Of a DNA stretch of 34,847 bases, positions 1 to 6,948 are shown one piece after another; the first letter of the stretch is position 1, and each line of letters starts with the position of its first letter. The notes beneath the pieces were generated by a model. That model saw only the letters and a list, made by a program, of their open reading frames with translations. It had not been told where the DNA came from and ran no database searches. A program made the translations under genes and the position numbers. The stretch spans positions 1 to 34,847 of the forward strand of contig JAJBBH010000036.1 of NCBI GenBank assembly GCA_020532185.1, read 5' to 3'. This DNA is from Candidatus Cloacimonadota bacterium (GTDB lineage: Bacteria; Cloacimonadota; Cloacimonadia; Cloacimonadales; WRIO01).

Positions 1-17
1 AAAAGTGAGGATAAATT

Positions 18-644
18 ATGCAAGAAAATGAGAATATTGTTTGGCATGAACAACATATTACCAAAGATAAAAGAGAAGAACTGCTTAATCAAAAGCCATG
101 TATTTTATGGTTTACAGGTTTAAGTGCTTCAGGTAAATCAACGTTAGCCAATGCCGTTGAAGTAGAACTGTTTAAACGAGGGCAAAAAACCTATTTACTC
201 GATGGGGATAATGTGCGTCATGGTTTAAATAAAGATTTGGGCTTTAGTGAACTGGACAGAATTGAAAACATTCGAAGAATTGGAGAAGTAGCAAAACTTT
301 TTGTGGACAGTGGACTTCTTACATTGACGGCGTTTATCTCTCCTTTTAAAAGTGACCGTCAAATTGCAAGAAGTTTGGTTAAATACGATGAATTTATTGA
401 AATTTTTGTTGATACGCCAATAGAAGTGTGTGAACAAAGAGATCCTAAAGGATTATATAAAAAAGCACGAGATGGGGCAATTAAAAATTTTACAGGTATT
501 GATTCTCCGTATGAACAACCAGAAAACCCTGAAATCCATATTCAAACAGACCAAAAAACGGTTCAAGAGTGTGCCGATTTAGTTGTGAATCATTTAATTA
601 AATTTGGCTACATACAAGGCAATGAAAATGATTATGCGATTTAA
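18..644 (+). CDS. cysC: Adenylylsulfate kinase (APS kinase)
   Basis: This 208-residue protein phosphorylates adenosine 5'-phosphosulfate to PAPS, the activated sulfate donor, in the cytoplasm. A P-loop (GLSASGKST) lies near residues 34-42, followed by the APS-binding stretch [17 protein letters not shown], the [15 protein letters not shown] segment and the FISPFKSDR and FTGIDSPYE motifs typical of CysC. Length is normal for the family. The ATG follows a GTGAGG-like ribosome site. ATP sulfurylase (cysDN), which would supply APS, is not in the window and may lie upstream. cysQ and a permease follow. The two sulfotransferase-like genes downstream give a plausible non-cysteine use for the PAPS. 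Confidence 0.96.
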   Translation: MQENENIVWHEQHITKDKREELLNQKPCILWFTGLSASGKSTLANAVEVELFKRGQKTYLLDGDNVRHGLNKDLGFSELDRIENIRRIGEVAKLFVDSGLLTLTAFISPFKSDRQIARSLVKYDEFIEIFVDTPIEVCEQRDPKGLYKKARDGAIKNFTGIDSPYEQPENPEIHIQTDQKTVQECADLVVNHLIKFGYIQGNENDYAI

Positions 645-648
645 GGGG

Positions 649-683
649 TTAGTTATTGGTCATTGGTTATTAGTTATTGGTTT
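649..683. repeat. Heptamer repeat tract, TTGGTTA type
   Basis: Five consecutive 7-bp units (TTAGTTA, TTGGTCA, TTGGTTA, TTAGTTA, TTGGTTT) fill the gap between cysC and cysQ. They end just before the cysQ ribosome site. A 15-base piece of this tract (670-684) recurs exactly at 3242-3256 inside the permease gene. Confidence 0.8.
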
Positions 684-697
684 ATGGGAGAAAGAAT

Positions 698-1561
698 ATG
701 TTAGAACAAATTAATATGGAAGAGATAAAAAAAATTGCCATAGAAGCAGGAAGTGCGATTATGGAAATTTATAAGCAAGATTTTAGTGTGAAATATAAAG
801 AGGATGAATCGCCTTTAACTCAAGCTGATTTAAAAGCCAATGAAATTATATGTACAGCTTTAGAGAAATTAAATTTAAAATTAAAAATTGAACATTTAAC
901 ATTCAATCCCATTCCAATAATGTCAGAAGAGAATAAACAAACACCTTATGAAGAAAGAAAAAATTGGGATTTGTATTGGTGTATTGACCCAATAGATGGC
1001 ACCAAAGAGTTTATTAAAAAAAATGATGAATTTACGGTCAATATCGCTCTTATTCATAAAAACAGCCCGGTTTTAGGAGTGGTTTATGCACCCGCACTTC
1101 ATGAGCTTTATTATGCAAAAAAAGGTCAAGGGGCTTTTAAAGAGGTGTTGAGTGCTCAGAATTCAGTGTTCAGTGTTCAGAAATTGCCGTTGAGACAAAA
1201 CAGTAATACTGCAAAAAATATTTCTGTTGTTGCTTCTAAGTCTCATTTATCTTCAGAAACTCAAGAATTTATTGATAACTTAGAACTGAACACTGAGCAC
1301 TTAACACTGATTTCAAAGGGTTCTTCTTTGAAACTGTGTATGATTGCAACAGGTGAAGCCGATATTTATCCCAGACTCGCTCCCACAATGGAGTGGGACA
1401 CAGCAGCAGCTGATGCTATTGTACGAGAAGCAGGTAAAATGATTTATCAATATGATAATAAAGTTTTGGCAACAGATTTTCTATCAACTATAAACCATCG
1501 ACTAAAAACTATGGTTTACAACAAAGAGGAACTTCTCAACCCTTGGTTTGTTGTGGTTTAA
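698..1561 (+). CDS. cysQ: 3'(2'),5'-bisphosphate nucleotidase CysQ
   Basis: This inositol-monophosphatase-fold enzyme hydrolyses PAP, the by-product of PAPS-using sulfotransferases and reductases, to AMP. Metal-site motifs are visible: SEEN, DPIDGTKEF (about residue 97) and EWDTAAADAIV near the C-terminus. I chose the ATG at 698 (287 residues) because GGGAGAAAG stands just upstream. The frame is open back to a TTG at 677, but that lies inside a repeat tract. The gene carries three in-frame heptamer tracts (869-917, 1151-1185, 1279-1313), giving peptides such as LNLKLKIEHL, QNSVFSVQK and LNTEHLTL that look like insertions in loops. The enzyme pairs functionally with cysC upstream. Confidence 0.93.
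   Translation: MLEQINMEEIKKIAIEAGSAIMEIYKQDFSVKYKEDESPLTQADLKANEIICTALEKLNLKLKIEHLTFNPIPIMSEENKQTPYEERKNWDLYWCIDPIDGTKEFIKKNDEFTVNIALIHKNSPVLGVVYAPALHELYYAKKGQGAFKEVLSAQNSVFSVQKLPLRQNSNTAKNISVVASKSHLSSETQEFIDNLELNTEHLTLISKGSSLKLCMIATGEADIYPRLAPTMEWDTAAADAIVREAGKMIYQYDNKVLATDFLSTINHRLKTMVYNKEELLNPWFVVV
869..917. repeat. In-frame heptamer tract in cysQ (AAAAATT type)
   Basis: About seven 7-bp units (TTAAATT, TAAAATT, AAAAATT, GAACATT, TAACATT, CAATCCC, ATTCCAA) run in frame through cysQ. They encode a low-complexity stretch before the SEEN motif. Confidence 0.65.
1151..1185. repeat. In-frame heptamer tract in cysQ (AGTGTTC type)
   Basis: Five 7-bp units (AGTGCTC, AGAATTC, AGTGTTC twice, AGAAATT) encode the segment around QNSVFSVQK. 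The tract is close to the reverse complement of the tract at 1279-1313. Confidence 0.75.
1279..1313. repeat. In-frame heptamer tract in cysQ (CTGAACA type)
   Basis: Five 7-bp units (CTTAGAA, CTGAACA, CTGAGCA, CTTAACA, CTGATTT) encode LELNTEHLTL. The tract is in inverted orientation to the one about 95 bp upstream. Confidence 0.75.
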
Positions 1562-3280
1562 ATGATGGTTTATTTAGTCGCATTTTCTATTGTTGTTTTA
1601 CTCTTTTTTTTAATTCAAAATAAAATCCGTGCCTCTTTTTTATTTGTTGGTTTGGTGTTGGTCTATTATTTTTTGGATTTGATTACGTTAGATAAAATGC
1701 TGCATGGGTTTGTTAATCCTTCTTTGATTACATTGGTTCTTTTATTGTTGGTTTCCATTGTGTTTGAAAAAACCTCTTTTATTGCGTTTATTTCTAACAA
1801 ACTCTTTAGCCCATCGTATCGATACTCTTTACTTAAAATGTCTTTGTTTACTTCACTGTTCTCAGCTTTTTTAAATAATACAGCCGTAGTGGCTTCCATG
1901 ATAAGTGTGGTTAATAAAAACAAATTTCATGCTCCTTCAAAACTGCTTTTACCTTTGTCGTATGCTGCAATTTTTGGAGGAACAATTACTTTAATTGGAA
2001 CATCGACCAATTTATTAATCAACAGTTTTATGATAGAAAATCATCTTGAGCCTTTGGCTTTGTTTGATTTTATTTATGTGGGAATTCCCATAGCTTTATT
2101 GGGTGCTTTTGCTTTACTTTTTATTGCACGATTTTTACCCAATATCAAAGTGGATACCCAAAAGCAGAACTATTTTATCGAAGCTAAGGTATTAAACGAT
2201 TCAAAACTTATAGGCAAAACCATTTTAGACAATCATCTTCGAAATCTGGAGTATCTTTTTTTAAGTGAAATTTTACGAGATAACAGCGTTACCTCACCTG
2301 TTAACCCCAATGAAATTATTAAAAAAGATGATATTTTACTTTTTACAGGAGATATTAAGCATTTGGCTATTTTAAAGCAGTTTCATGGCTTAAAACTTGA
2401 AGATAATTATCATACACTCAATGAAAATATTATAGAAGCCATTGTTTCCCATGAATCAATTTTAATCAATAAAACCATTAAAGAAACTAACTTTAGAAGT
2501 AAGTTTAATGCTTCGGTTATTGCCATTAAAAGAGGAAAAGAACAGTTATCCGGGAAAATAAGTGAAATTAAACTGCAAGTAGGAGATAGCTTAGTACTTG
2601 CCTATGGAAAAGATTTTTTAAAACGAGATAATATCGATAAGAACTTTTATCTGATTAACGATGAGCTCAAAATTGAAAAAAAACTTAACAACACTCAAAG
2701 CATCATTGTTTTAGGTGGATTCTTTTTGGTACTTTTTTTGAGTTTTATTGGTACAGTTGCTTTGGTTAAAGGTCTGTTTGCTTTGATGATACTTTTTATA
2801 GGATTACAATATATTTCGCTGGGAGAAATCAAACGTCGTTTTCCTTATGAACTCATGCTCATCATTGGATCCGCTTTAGGTGTCGCTACGGTCATGATTC
2901 AAAGTGGACTTGCAAACAATTTGGCCTATTTTATCAACAATGTTTTTGGTTCGTTGGGTGTCTTTGGTGCATTTATTGCCATTTATTTGATGACCTTTTT
3001 ACTCACAGAAATTATCACCAATAACGCTGCAGCAGCATTGGCTTTTCCTATTGCGTATTCAACCGCATTAAGTTTTGACAGCAGTGTATTGCCTTTTGTA
3101 ATGGCAGTTGCCTATGGGGCGAGTGCCAGTTTTCTTATGCCATATGGGTATCAAACCAATTTGATGGTGTACAGTGCAGGTGGCTATGATATGAAAACAT
3201 TTTTTAAAAGTGGGATTGTAGTATCAGTTGTATATAGCATATTAGTTATTGGTTTAATTCCACTGTTTTTTCCTTTTTAA
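1562..3280 (+). CDS. SLC13/DASS-family permease with TrkA-C domains, probable sulfate transporter
   Basis: This 572-residue inner-membrane protein has two hydrophobic halves separated by a soluble part of roughly residues 200-370 that resembles paired TrkA-C (RCK-C) domains. SLC13 signature segments are visible: NNTAVVASM and GTSTNLLINS in the first half, and ITNNAAAALAFP and YGYQTNLMVYSAGGY in the second. The start directly abuts the cysQ stop, so the two genes are probably co-transcribed. Placement with cysC and cysQ suggests sulfate as the substrate, but the family also moves phosphate, dicarboxylates and other anions. The substrate is therefore inferred from context only. Confidence 0.88.
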   Translation: MMVYLVAFSIVVLLFFLIQNKIRASFLFVGLVLVYYFLDLITLDKMLHGFVNPSLITLVLLLLVSIVFEKTSFIAFISNKLFSPSYRYSLLKMSLFTSLFSAFLNNTAVVASMISVVNKNKFHAPSKLLLPLSYAAIFGGTITLIGTSTNLLINSFMIENHLEPLALFDFIYVGIPIALLGAFALLFIARFLPNIKVDTQKQNYFIEAKVLNDSKLIGKTILDNHLRNLEYLFLSEILRDNSVTSPVNPNEIIKKDDILLFTGDIKHLAILKQFHGLKLEDNYHTLNENIIEAIVSHESILINKTIKETNFRSKFNASVIAIKRGKEQLSGKISEIKLQVGDSLVLAYGKDFLKRDNIDKNFYLINDELKIEKKLNNTQSIIVLGGFFLVLFLSFIGTVALVKGLFALMILFIGLQYISLGEIKRRFPYELMLIIGSALGVATVMIQSGLANNLAYFINNVFGSLGVFGAFIAIYLMTFLLTEIITNNAAAALAFPIAYSTALSFDSSVLPFVMAVAYGASASFLMPYGYQTNLMVYSAGGYDMKTFFKSGIVVSVVYSILVIGLIPLFFPF

Positions 3281-3286
3281 GCACCC

Positions 3287-3363
3287 CATTTCCATTCACT
3301 TTTCACCATTTACCTCTTACTACTCACTACTCACTACTCACTACTCACTTTTAACTTCTCACG
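3287..3363. repeat. Heptamer repeat tract, ACTCACT type
   Basis: Eleven consecutive 7-bp units follow the permease stop. Four are identical (ACTCACT), flanked by degenerate copies (ATTCACT, TTTCACC, ATTTACC, TCTTACT, TTTAACT, TCTCACG). With the AT-rich leader of the next gene, this fills the 160-base gap before the toxin-antitoxin pair. No clear promoter was recognised there. Confidence 0.9.
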
Positions 3364-3440
3364 TTCGCAAGAAAAAGAAACAATTAAGTGAATTTTAACT
3401 AAAATTCAAATTCTGAACAGTAAATTCAAAAGGAGTCAAT

Positions 3441-3731
3441 ATGTTAGCAATAAAAATAGACAATCCTGAAATAGAAAATCAATTTAAGCAATATGCAAAG
3501 CAGCATAAAAAAGCAGTAGAAGAAATCGTAAGTGATGCTTTGAAGATGTTTTTTGATATGAAAAAAGATGATGAGCTAATATATATAAAAAAAGACCCTA
3601 TGAAGTATTTGCATAAAATAGAATATGATTATGAAGATGATGACGAAGATTTAAGCGATGTAAAACCATATAATCATGTAGAAGATGTAGCGTTGTACGT
3701 GCATAATTTAAGAAGAGTTAGAAATAAATGA
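3441..3731 (+). CDS. Ribbon-helix-helix-type antitoxin of a PIN toxin pair
   Basis: This small 96-residue protein has an N-terminal half resembling a CopG/RHH-like DNA-binding domain (LAIKIDNPEIENQFKQYAKQ and a following helix). Its C-terminal half is strongly acidic, with DYEDDDEDLSDVKPYNHVED and then a YVHNLRR end, as seen in antitoxins that clamp a toxin. A strong ribosome site (AAAGGAG) precedes the ATG. The stop overlaps the start of the PIN-domain gene by four bases, the classic translational coupling of a toxin-antitoxin pair. It probably neutralises the PIN protein and represses its own operon. The exact antitoxin family is not certain. Confidence 0.78.
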   Translation: MLAIKIDNPEIENQFKQYAKQHKKAVEEIVSDALKMFFDMKKDDELIYIKKDPMKYLHKIEYDYEDDDEDLSDVKPYNHVEDVALYVHNLRRVRNK

Positions 3732-4099
3732 TTTTTTTAGATACTTGCTTACTGATAGATTACTCTAAAGAAAGAATTAATATTGATTTATCAAAGGACT
3801 ATTGTATTAATTCTATAATTAGACTTGAATTTAAAGTGGGTGCATTAAATAAAAGAGAACTAAAAAAGATTAATAGAATACTTTCAAAAATAAATCTTGT
3901 AGATACTGACCAGTCTATTTTGGATTTAGCAGATTTGTTGGTTGAAAAATATACTTTATCTCATGGCATGAAAATATACGATGCAATTATTGCTGCAACT
4001 TGTTTGATATATGATTTACCTCTTTGGACATACAACAAAAAAGATTTTCATTTTATTAACGGATTAGTCTTAAAGGAAGAGAATATTGCAACACGATGA
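3728..4099 (+). CDS. PIN-domain ribonuclease toxin (VapC-like)
   Basis: This 123-residue PIN-domain protein is a likely metal-dependent endoribonuclease that inhibits growth when free of its antitoxin. The acidic residues expected for the active site are present: D5 in FLDTCLL, E34 in RLEFK, D85 in YDAIIAAT and D106 in YNKKDF. The length is normal for VapC. The start overlaps the antitoxin stop (ATGA). The next gene starts inside this one at a TTG, so the pair appears to be co-transcribed with the EPS-associated regulator and the genes beyond. Confidence 0.85.
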   Translation: MIFLDTCLLIDYSKERINIDLSKDYCINSIIRLEFKVGALNKRELKKINRILSKINLVDTDQSILDLADLLVEKYTLSHGMKIYDAIIAATCLIYDLPLWTYNKKDFHFINGLVLKEENIATR

Positions 4100-4406
4100 A
4101 TTGACATTAAATATACTTAAAAGTATTGAAACCACTTCAAGCCAAAAATCATTGGCAAATGAACTTGAAATCAGCGTTGGAAAAGTCAATTATGTTCTTA
4201 AAGCTTTAGTTGATAAAGGTTTACTCAAAGCAGAAAATTTCTTTGCCAATAAAAATAAAAATCAATATAAATATTTACTCACAAAACAAGGTTTTCAAAC
4301 TAAAATAGAATTAACTGAAAAGTTTATTCAAAGAAAAAAAGAAGAGTATGAGCAGTTACAAAAAGATTTAAAAAAGTTAAAAGAGAATCCAATAAAATGC
4401 GATTAA
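4086..4406 (+). CDS. MarR-type EPS-associated winged-helix regulator
   Basis: This 106-residue protein has an N-terminal winged helix (helix-turn-helix around SQKSLANELEISVGKVNYVLKAL, then the wing KGLLKAENF with NKNKNQYKYLLT). It ends in a charged coiled coil (FIQRKKEEYEQLQKDLKKLKE). It resembles the small MarR-like family annotated as EPS-associated transcriptional regulators at the head of polysaccharide loci. The TTG at 4086 is chosen because AAGGAAGA precedes it. The gene overlaps the PIN toxin gene by 14 bases and the next gene by 10. It may control the downstream operon, but no operator was identified. Confidence 0.8.
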   Translation: MQHDELTLNILKSIETTSSQKSLANELEISVGKVNYVLKALVDKGLLKAENFFANKNKNQYKYLLTKQGFQTKIELTEKFIQRKKEEYEQLQKDLKKLKENPIKCD

Positions 4407-5149
4407 CTATTTTTGAAATACAATCTATATTAGAAACATTTCACAAAGTTTTTCAAAGTGGAAAAGTTTATCTTTTTGGAAGTCGCCTTGATGACAATCA
4501 AAAAGGTGGTGATATTGATTTATATTTGGATGTTGAAAATAATAATAATTTGAACAGTAAGAAAATAAATTTTCTTACTCAATTAGAACAAAAAATTGGT
4601 GAACAAAAAATTGATGTAGTTTTTAAAAAAGATTCATCAAGACCTATAGAAAAAGAAGCACAAAAAGGAGTCGAATTGAATCTTCAAGTCATCAAATTAG
4701 AAAAATATTTTGAACAATGTGATAATCATATCCAAAGAATGGAAGCAGCCTATGCAAATGTAAAAAAAGTGTTGCCTCTTTCTCATCATCAATATGCAAA
4801 GTTAGATGATGAGATGGTCAAAAATATAGATCAGTTTTTATTTCGATTTTCGAAGCTTCAAGATACAATAGGCGATAAAATTTTTAAAACAATTCTTTTT
4901 CAATATAATCCAGAGTTTGAGAAGCTTACTTTTATCGATTTTTTGCATGAACTTGAAAAAAAAGAGATTCTTGTGAGTGCAAATGATTGGCAAATTTTGA
5001 GAAAAGCGAGAAATAATATAGCTCATCAATATGATGATGAACCAGAAGAGATGAGTCAAGCAATCAATGAGATTTTTGCTCAATTTGATACAATAAAAGA
5101 GATTTTTTTTAATTTAAAAAACAAATACTATATGGGGAATATAAAGTGA
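4397..5149 (+). CDS. MNT nucleotidyltransferase-HEPN (HepT-like) fusion, single-chain toxin-antitoxin candidate
   Basis: The 250-residue protein joins two domains. Residues 1-100 are a minimal nucleotidyltransferase with GSR (28-30), the metal pair D39/D41 in GGDIDLYLD and a third aspartate, D73, in IDVVF. Residues 105-245 are helical and end in a HEPN motif, R205-N-N-I-A-H210-Q-Y212. This matches R-X4-H-X-Y of HepT ribonucleases, whose tyrosine is the known target of AMP addition by MntA. In MntA-HepT systems the two parts are usually separate genes, and here they are one chain. The gene overlaps the regulator before it and the sugar dehydrogenase after it (GTGA), so it is embedded in the polysaccharide operon. 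Whether it is a toxin, a sensor or a regulator is unknown. Confidence 0.8.
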   Translation: MRLTIFEIQSILETFHKVFQSGKVYLFGSRLDDNQKGGDIDLYLDVENNNNLNSKKINFLTQLEQKIGEQKIDVVFKKDSSRPIEKEAQKGVELNLQVIKLEKYFEQCDNHIQRMEAAYANVKKVLPLSHHQYAKLDDEMVKNIDQFLFRFSKLQDTIGDKIFKTILFQYNPEFEKLTFIDFLHELEKKEILVSANDWQILRKARNNIAHQYDDEPEEMSQAINEIFAQFDTIKEIFFNLKNKYYMGNIK

Positions 5150-6405
5150 AAAATAAAATATGTGTAATAGGTCTAGGATATGTCGGGCTTCCTTTGGCTC
5201 ATGCTTTTAGTAGTAAGTATGAGGTGGTTGGTTTTGATATAGCACAGTGGCGTATTGATGAACTTTCAAATGGATACGATAGAACTTTAGAACTTGATGA
5301 AAATCAAGTCAAAGAAGCACTCAAAAATGGGATGAAATTTACTTTAAATACTCAAGATATAAAAGATTGTAATATCTATATAGTCACTGTCCCAACTCCT
5401 ATAGATAAACATAAAAAACCAGATTTAACCCCACTTATCAAAGCCTCTGAAACCATTGGAAAAGTGCTTAAAATTGGTGACATAGTGATCTATGAAAGCA
5501 CTGTATATCCTGGGGCTACAGAAGAGGATTGTGTGCCAGTTCTAGAAAAATTTAGCGGTTTGAAATTTAATCAAGATTTTTACTGTGGATACTCTCCAGA
5601 GCGAATCAACCCAGGGGATAAAGAACACACTGTTACCAAAATCTTAAAAGTCACATCAGGAAGTACCCCAGAGATAGGGAAAAAAGTGGATGGACTTTAT
5701 GCGAGTATCATCACAGCTGGGACTCATTTGGCTCCAACCATCAAAGTAGCAGAAGCAGCAAAGGTGATAGAAAATTCCCAAAGAGATATAAACATCGCTT
5801 TTGTCAATGAACTTTCAATGATATTTAACCGTCTAGGCATAGACACCAATGCTGTTTTAGCTGCAGCAGGAACAAAGTGGAACTTCTTACCATTTAAACC
5901 AGGTCTTGTAGGGGGACATTGTATTGGGGTGGACCCATATTATTTGACTCACAAAGCTCAAGAGGTAGGATACAATCCAGAGATTATCCTAGCTGGAAGA
6001 AGGCTCAATGACAATATGGGTATCTATGTAGCCAATCAAGTGGTAAAACTGATGATCAAAAAAGGGCATAAGATAGAGGGTGCAAGAGTTCTTGTCCTTG
6101 GTATCACCTTTAAAGAAAATTGTCCTGATATACGAAATAGTAGAGTAATCGATGTGATACGAGAACTTCAAGATTTCGGGTGTAGTGTAGAAGTATCAGA
6201 TTATTGGGCAGATAAAGATGAAGTAAAACACGAGTATGATTTAGAGCTTATTGATGCTCCAAGCTTTGAAAAATATGAAGCGGTTGTATTAGCAGTGGCT
6301 CATGATAAATACAAACAATTAAATTTAGAATTAAACATTCAAAATTCAAAATTGGTAACTTTTGATATTAAAGGTATTTTGGACAATGCTGATGGGAGAC
6401 TATAA
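5146..6405 (+). CDS. tviB: UDP-N-acetylhexosamine 6-dehydrogenase, TviB/WbpO type
   Basis: This 419-residue NAD-dependent dehydrogenase oxidises C6 of a UDP-sugar, probably UDP-GalNAc or UDP-GlcNAc, to the uronic acid. The Rossmann motif GLGYVGLP is at residues 9-16, and the catalytic cysteine is C259 in GGHCIGVDPYYL. The opening pattern (FDIAQWRIDEL...LELDENQV) is closer to TviB/WbpO than to UDP-glucose dehydrogenase, although substrate choice cannot be read with certainty. It starts at GTG, overlapping the MNT-HEPN stop. Near the C-terminus (391-403) an in-frame heptamer tract encodes QLNLELNIQNSKL. The AsnB homologue downstream could amidate the resulting uronic acid. Confidence 0.9.
   Translation: MKNKICVIGLGYVGLPLAHAFSSKYEVVGFDIAQWRIDELSNGYDRTLELDENQVKEALKNGMKFTLNTQDIKDCNIYIVTVPTPIDKHKKPDLTPLIKASETIGKVLKIGDIVIYESTVYPGATEEDCVPVLEKFSGLKFNQDFYCGYSPERINPGDKEHTVTKILKVTSGSTPEIGKKVDGLYASIITAGTHLAPTIKVAEAAKVIENSQRDINIAFVNELSMIFNRLGIDTNAVLAAAGTKWNFLPFKPGLVGGHCIGVDPYYLTHKAQEVGYNPEIILAGRRLNDNMGIYVANQVVKLMIKKGHKIEGARVLVLGITFKENCPDIRNSRVIDVIRELQDFGCSVEVSDYWADKDEVKHEYDLELIDAPSFEKYEAVVLAVAHDKYKQLNLELNIQNSKLVTFDIKGILDNADGRL
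6317..6354. repeat. In-frame heptamer tract in the sugar dehydrogenase gene
   Basis: Five 7-bp units (AATTAAA, TTTAGAA, TTAAACA, TTCAAAA twice) lie in frame near the 3' end of the dehydrogenase gene. The core ATTCAAAATTCAAAATT recurs in the aminotransferase gene at 9429. Confidence 0.75.
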
Positions 6406-6463
6406 ATTTATTAAATTCATTCACAGAATGATTAAAATAAAATTTTAGTAATAAAAGTAAACA

Positions 6464-6469
6464 TATGAT
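6464..6469 (+). promoter_or_regulatory. Possible -10 element before fdtA
   Basis: The 120-base gap between the dehydrogenase and fdtA is the largest within an otherwise tightly packed operon. It holds an AT-rich TATGAT hexamer with no convincing -35 box. Epsilon-type promoters often lack one, so this is a weak candidate for an internal promoter. Confidence 0.2.
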
Positions 6470-6525
6470 AAAGTTTGAGGCAATTTTAGAGAACGATAAT
6501 GAAATTTTTATTGAAAGGTAAGCGT

Positions 6526-6948
6526 ATGGAAGATTACAAATTAATTGATTTTCAAATACTAGGAGATGAACGAGGTTCTCTCATAGCAATAGAGCAAGGA
6601 TATGATGTACCTTTTGATATAAAAAGGGTTTATTATATTTTTGATACTAAAGATGGAGTTAACAGAGGTTTTCATGCTCATATCAATCTTAAACAGATAT
6701 GTATAGCTGTAAAAGGTAGCTGCATTTTCGTGCTTGATGATGGGTATAAAAGAGAAGAGATAAAACTAGCTAATCCGAATCAAGGGCTTTTGATAGAAGG
6801 CCTTATATGGAGAGAAATGAAAGATTTTAGTCCTAATTGTATTTTAGTGGTTTTGGCAAGTGAACATTATAGCGAAAATGATTATATTAGAGATTATAAT
6901 AAATTTAAGGAGTTTGTGATTGAAAAAGAAAAAACAGAGAAATATTGA
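6526..6948 (+). CDS. fdtA: dTDP-4-keto-6-deoxyhexose 3,4-ketoisomerase, FdtA/QdtA (WxcM-like) family
   Basis: This 140-residue cupin isomerises dTDP-4-keto-6-deoxyglucose to the 3-keto sugar, a step toward dTDP-Fuc3NAc or Qui3NAc. Family features are YKLIDFQILGDERGSL at the N-terminus and the paired active-site histidines H50 and H52 in NRGFHAH. I prefer the ATG at 6526 because the protein then starts where family members start; the frame is also open from an ATG at 6499. The fdtB aminotransferase lies three genes downstream. The sequence does not decide between galacto (FdtA) and gluco (QdtA) product stereochemistry. rmlA and rmlB, which make the substrate, are not in the window. Confidence 0.88.
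   Translation: MEDYKLIDFQILGDERGSLIAIEQGYDVPFDIKRVYYIFDTKDGVNRGFHAHINLKQICIAVKGSCIFVLDDGYKREEIKLANPNQGLLIEGLIWREMKDFSPNCILVVLASEHYSENDYIRDYNKFKEFVIEKEKTEKY

Noticed and set aside
3242-3256. Exact 15-base copy of the cysC-cysQ heptamer repeat within the permease gene
   Set aside because: It is only two units long and encodes a normal hydrophobic stretch (LVIGL) of a membrane helix, so it may be chance. It was not listed as a repeat tract.
3287-3363. CRISPR-like array or attachment site
   Set aside because: The units are contiguous 7-mers without spacers, and no cas gene, tRNA or integrase is present.
6417-6431. Stem-loop TCATTC-ACA-GAATGA after the dehydrogenase gene as a terminator
   Set aside because: The stem has only six pairs, has low GC and is followed by A-rich sequence, not a run of T. 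It is unlikely to stop transcription.
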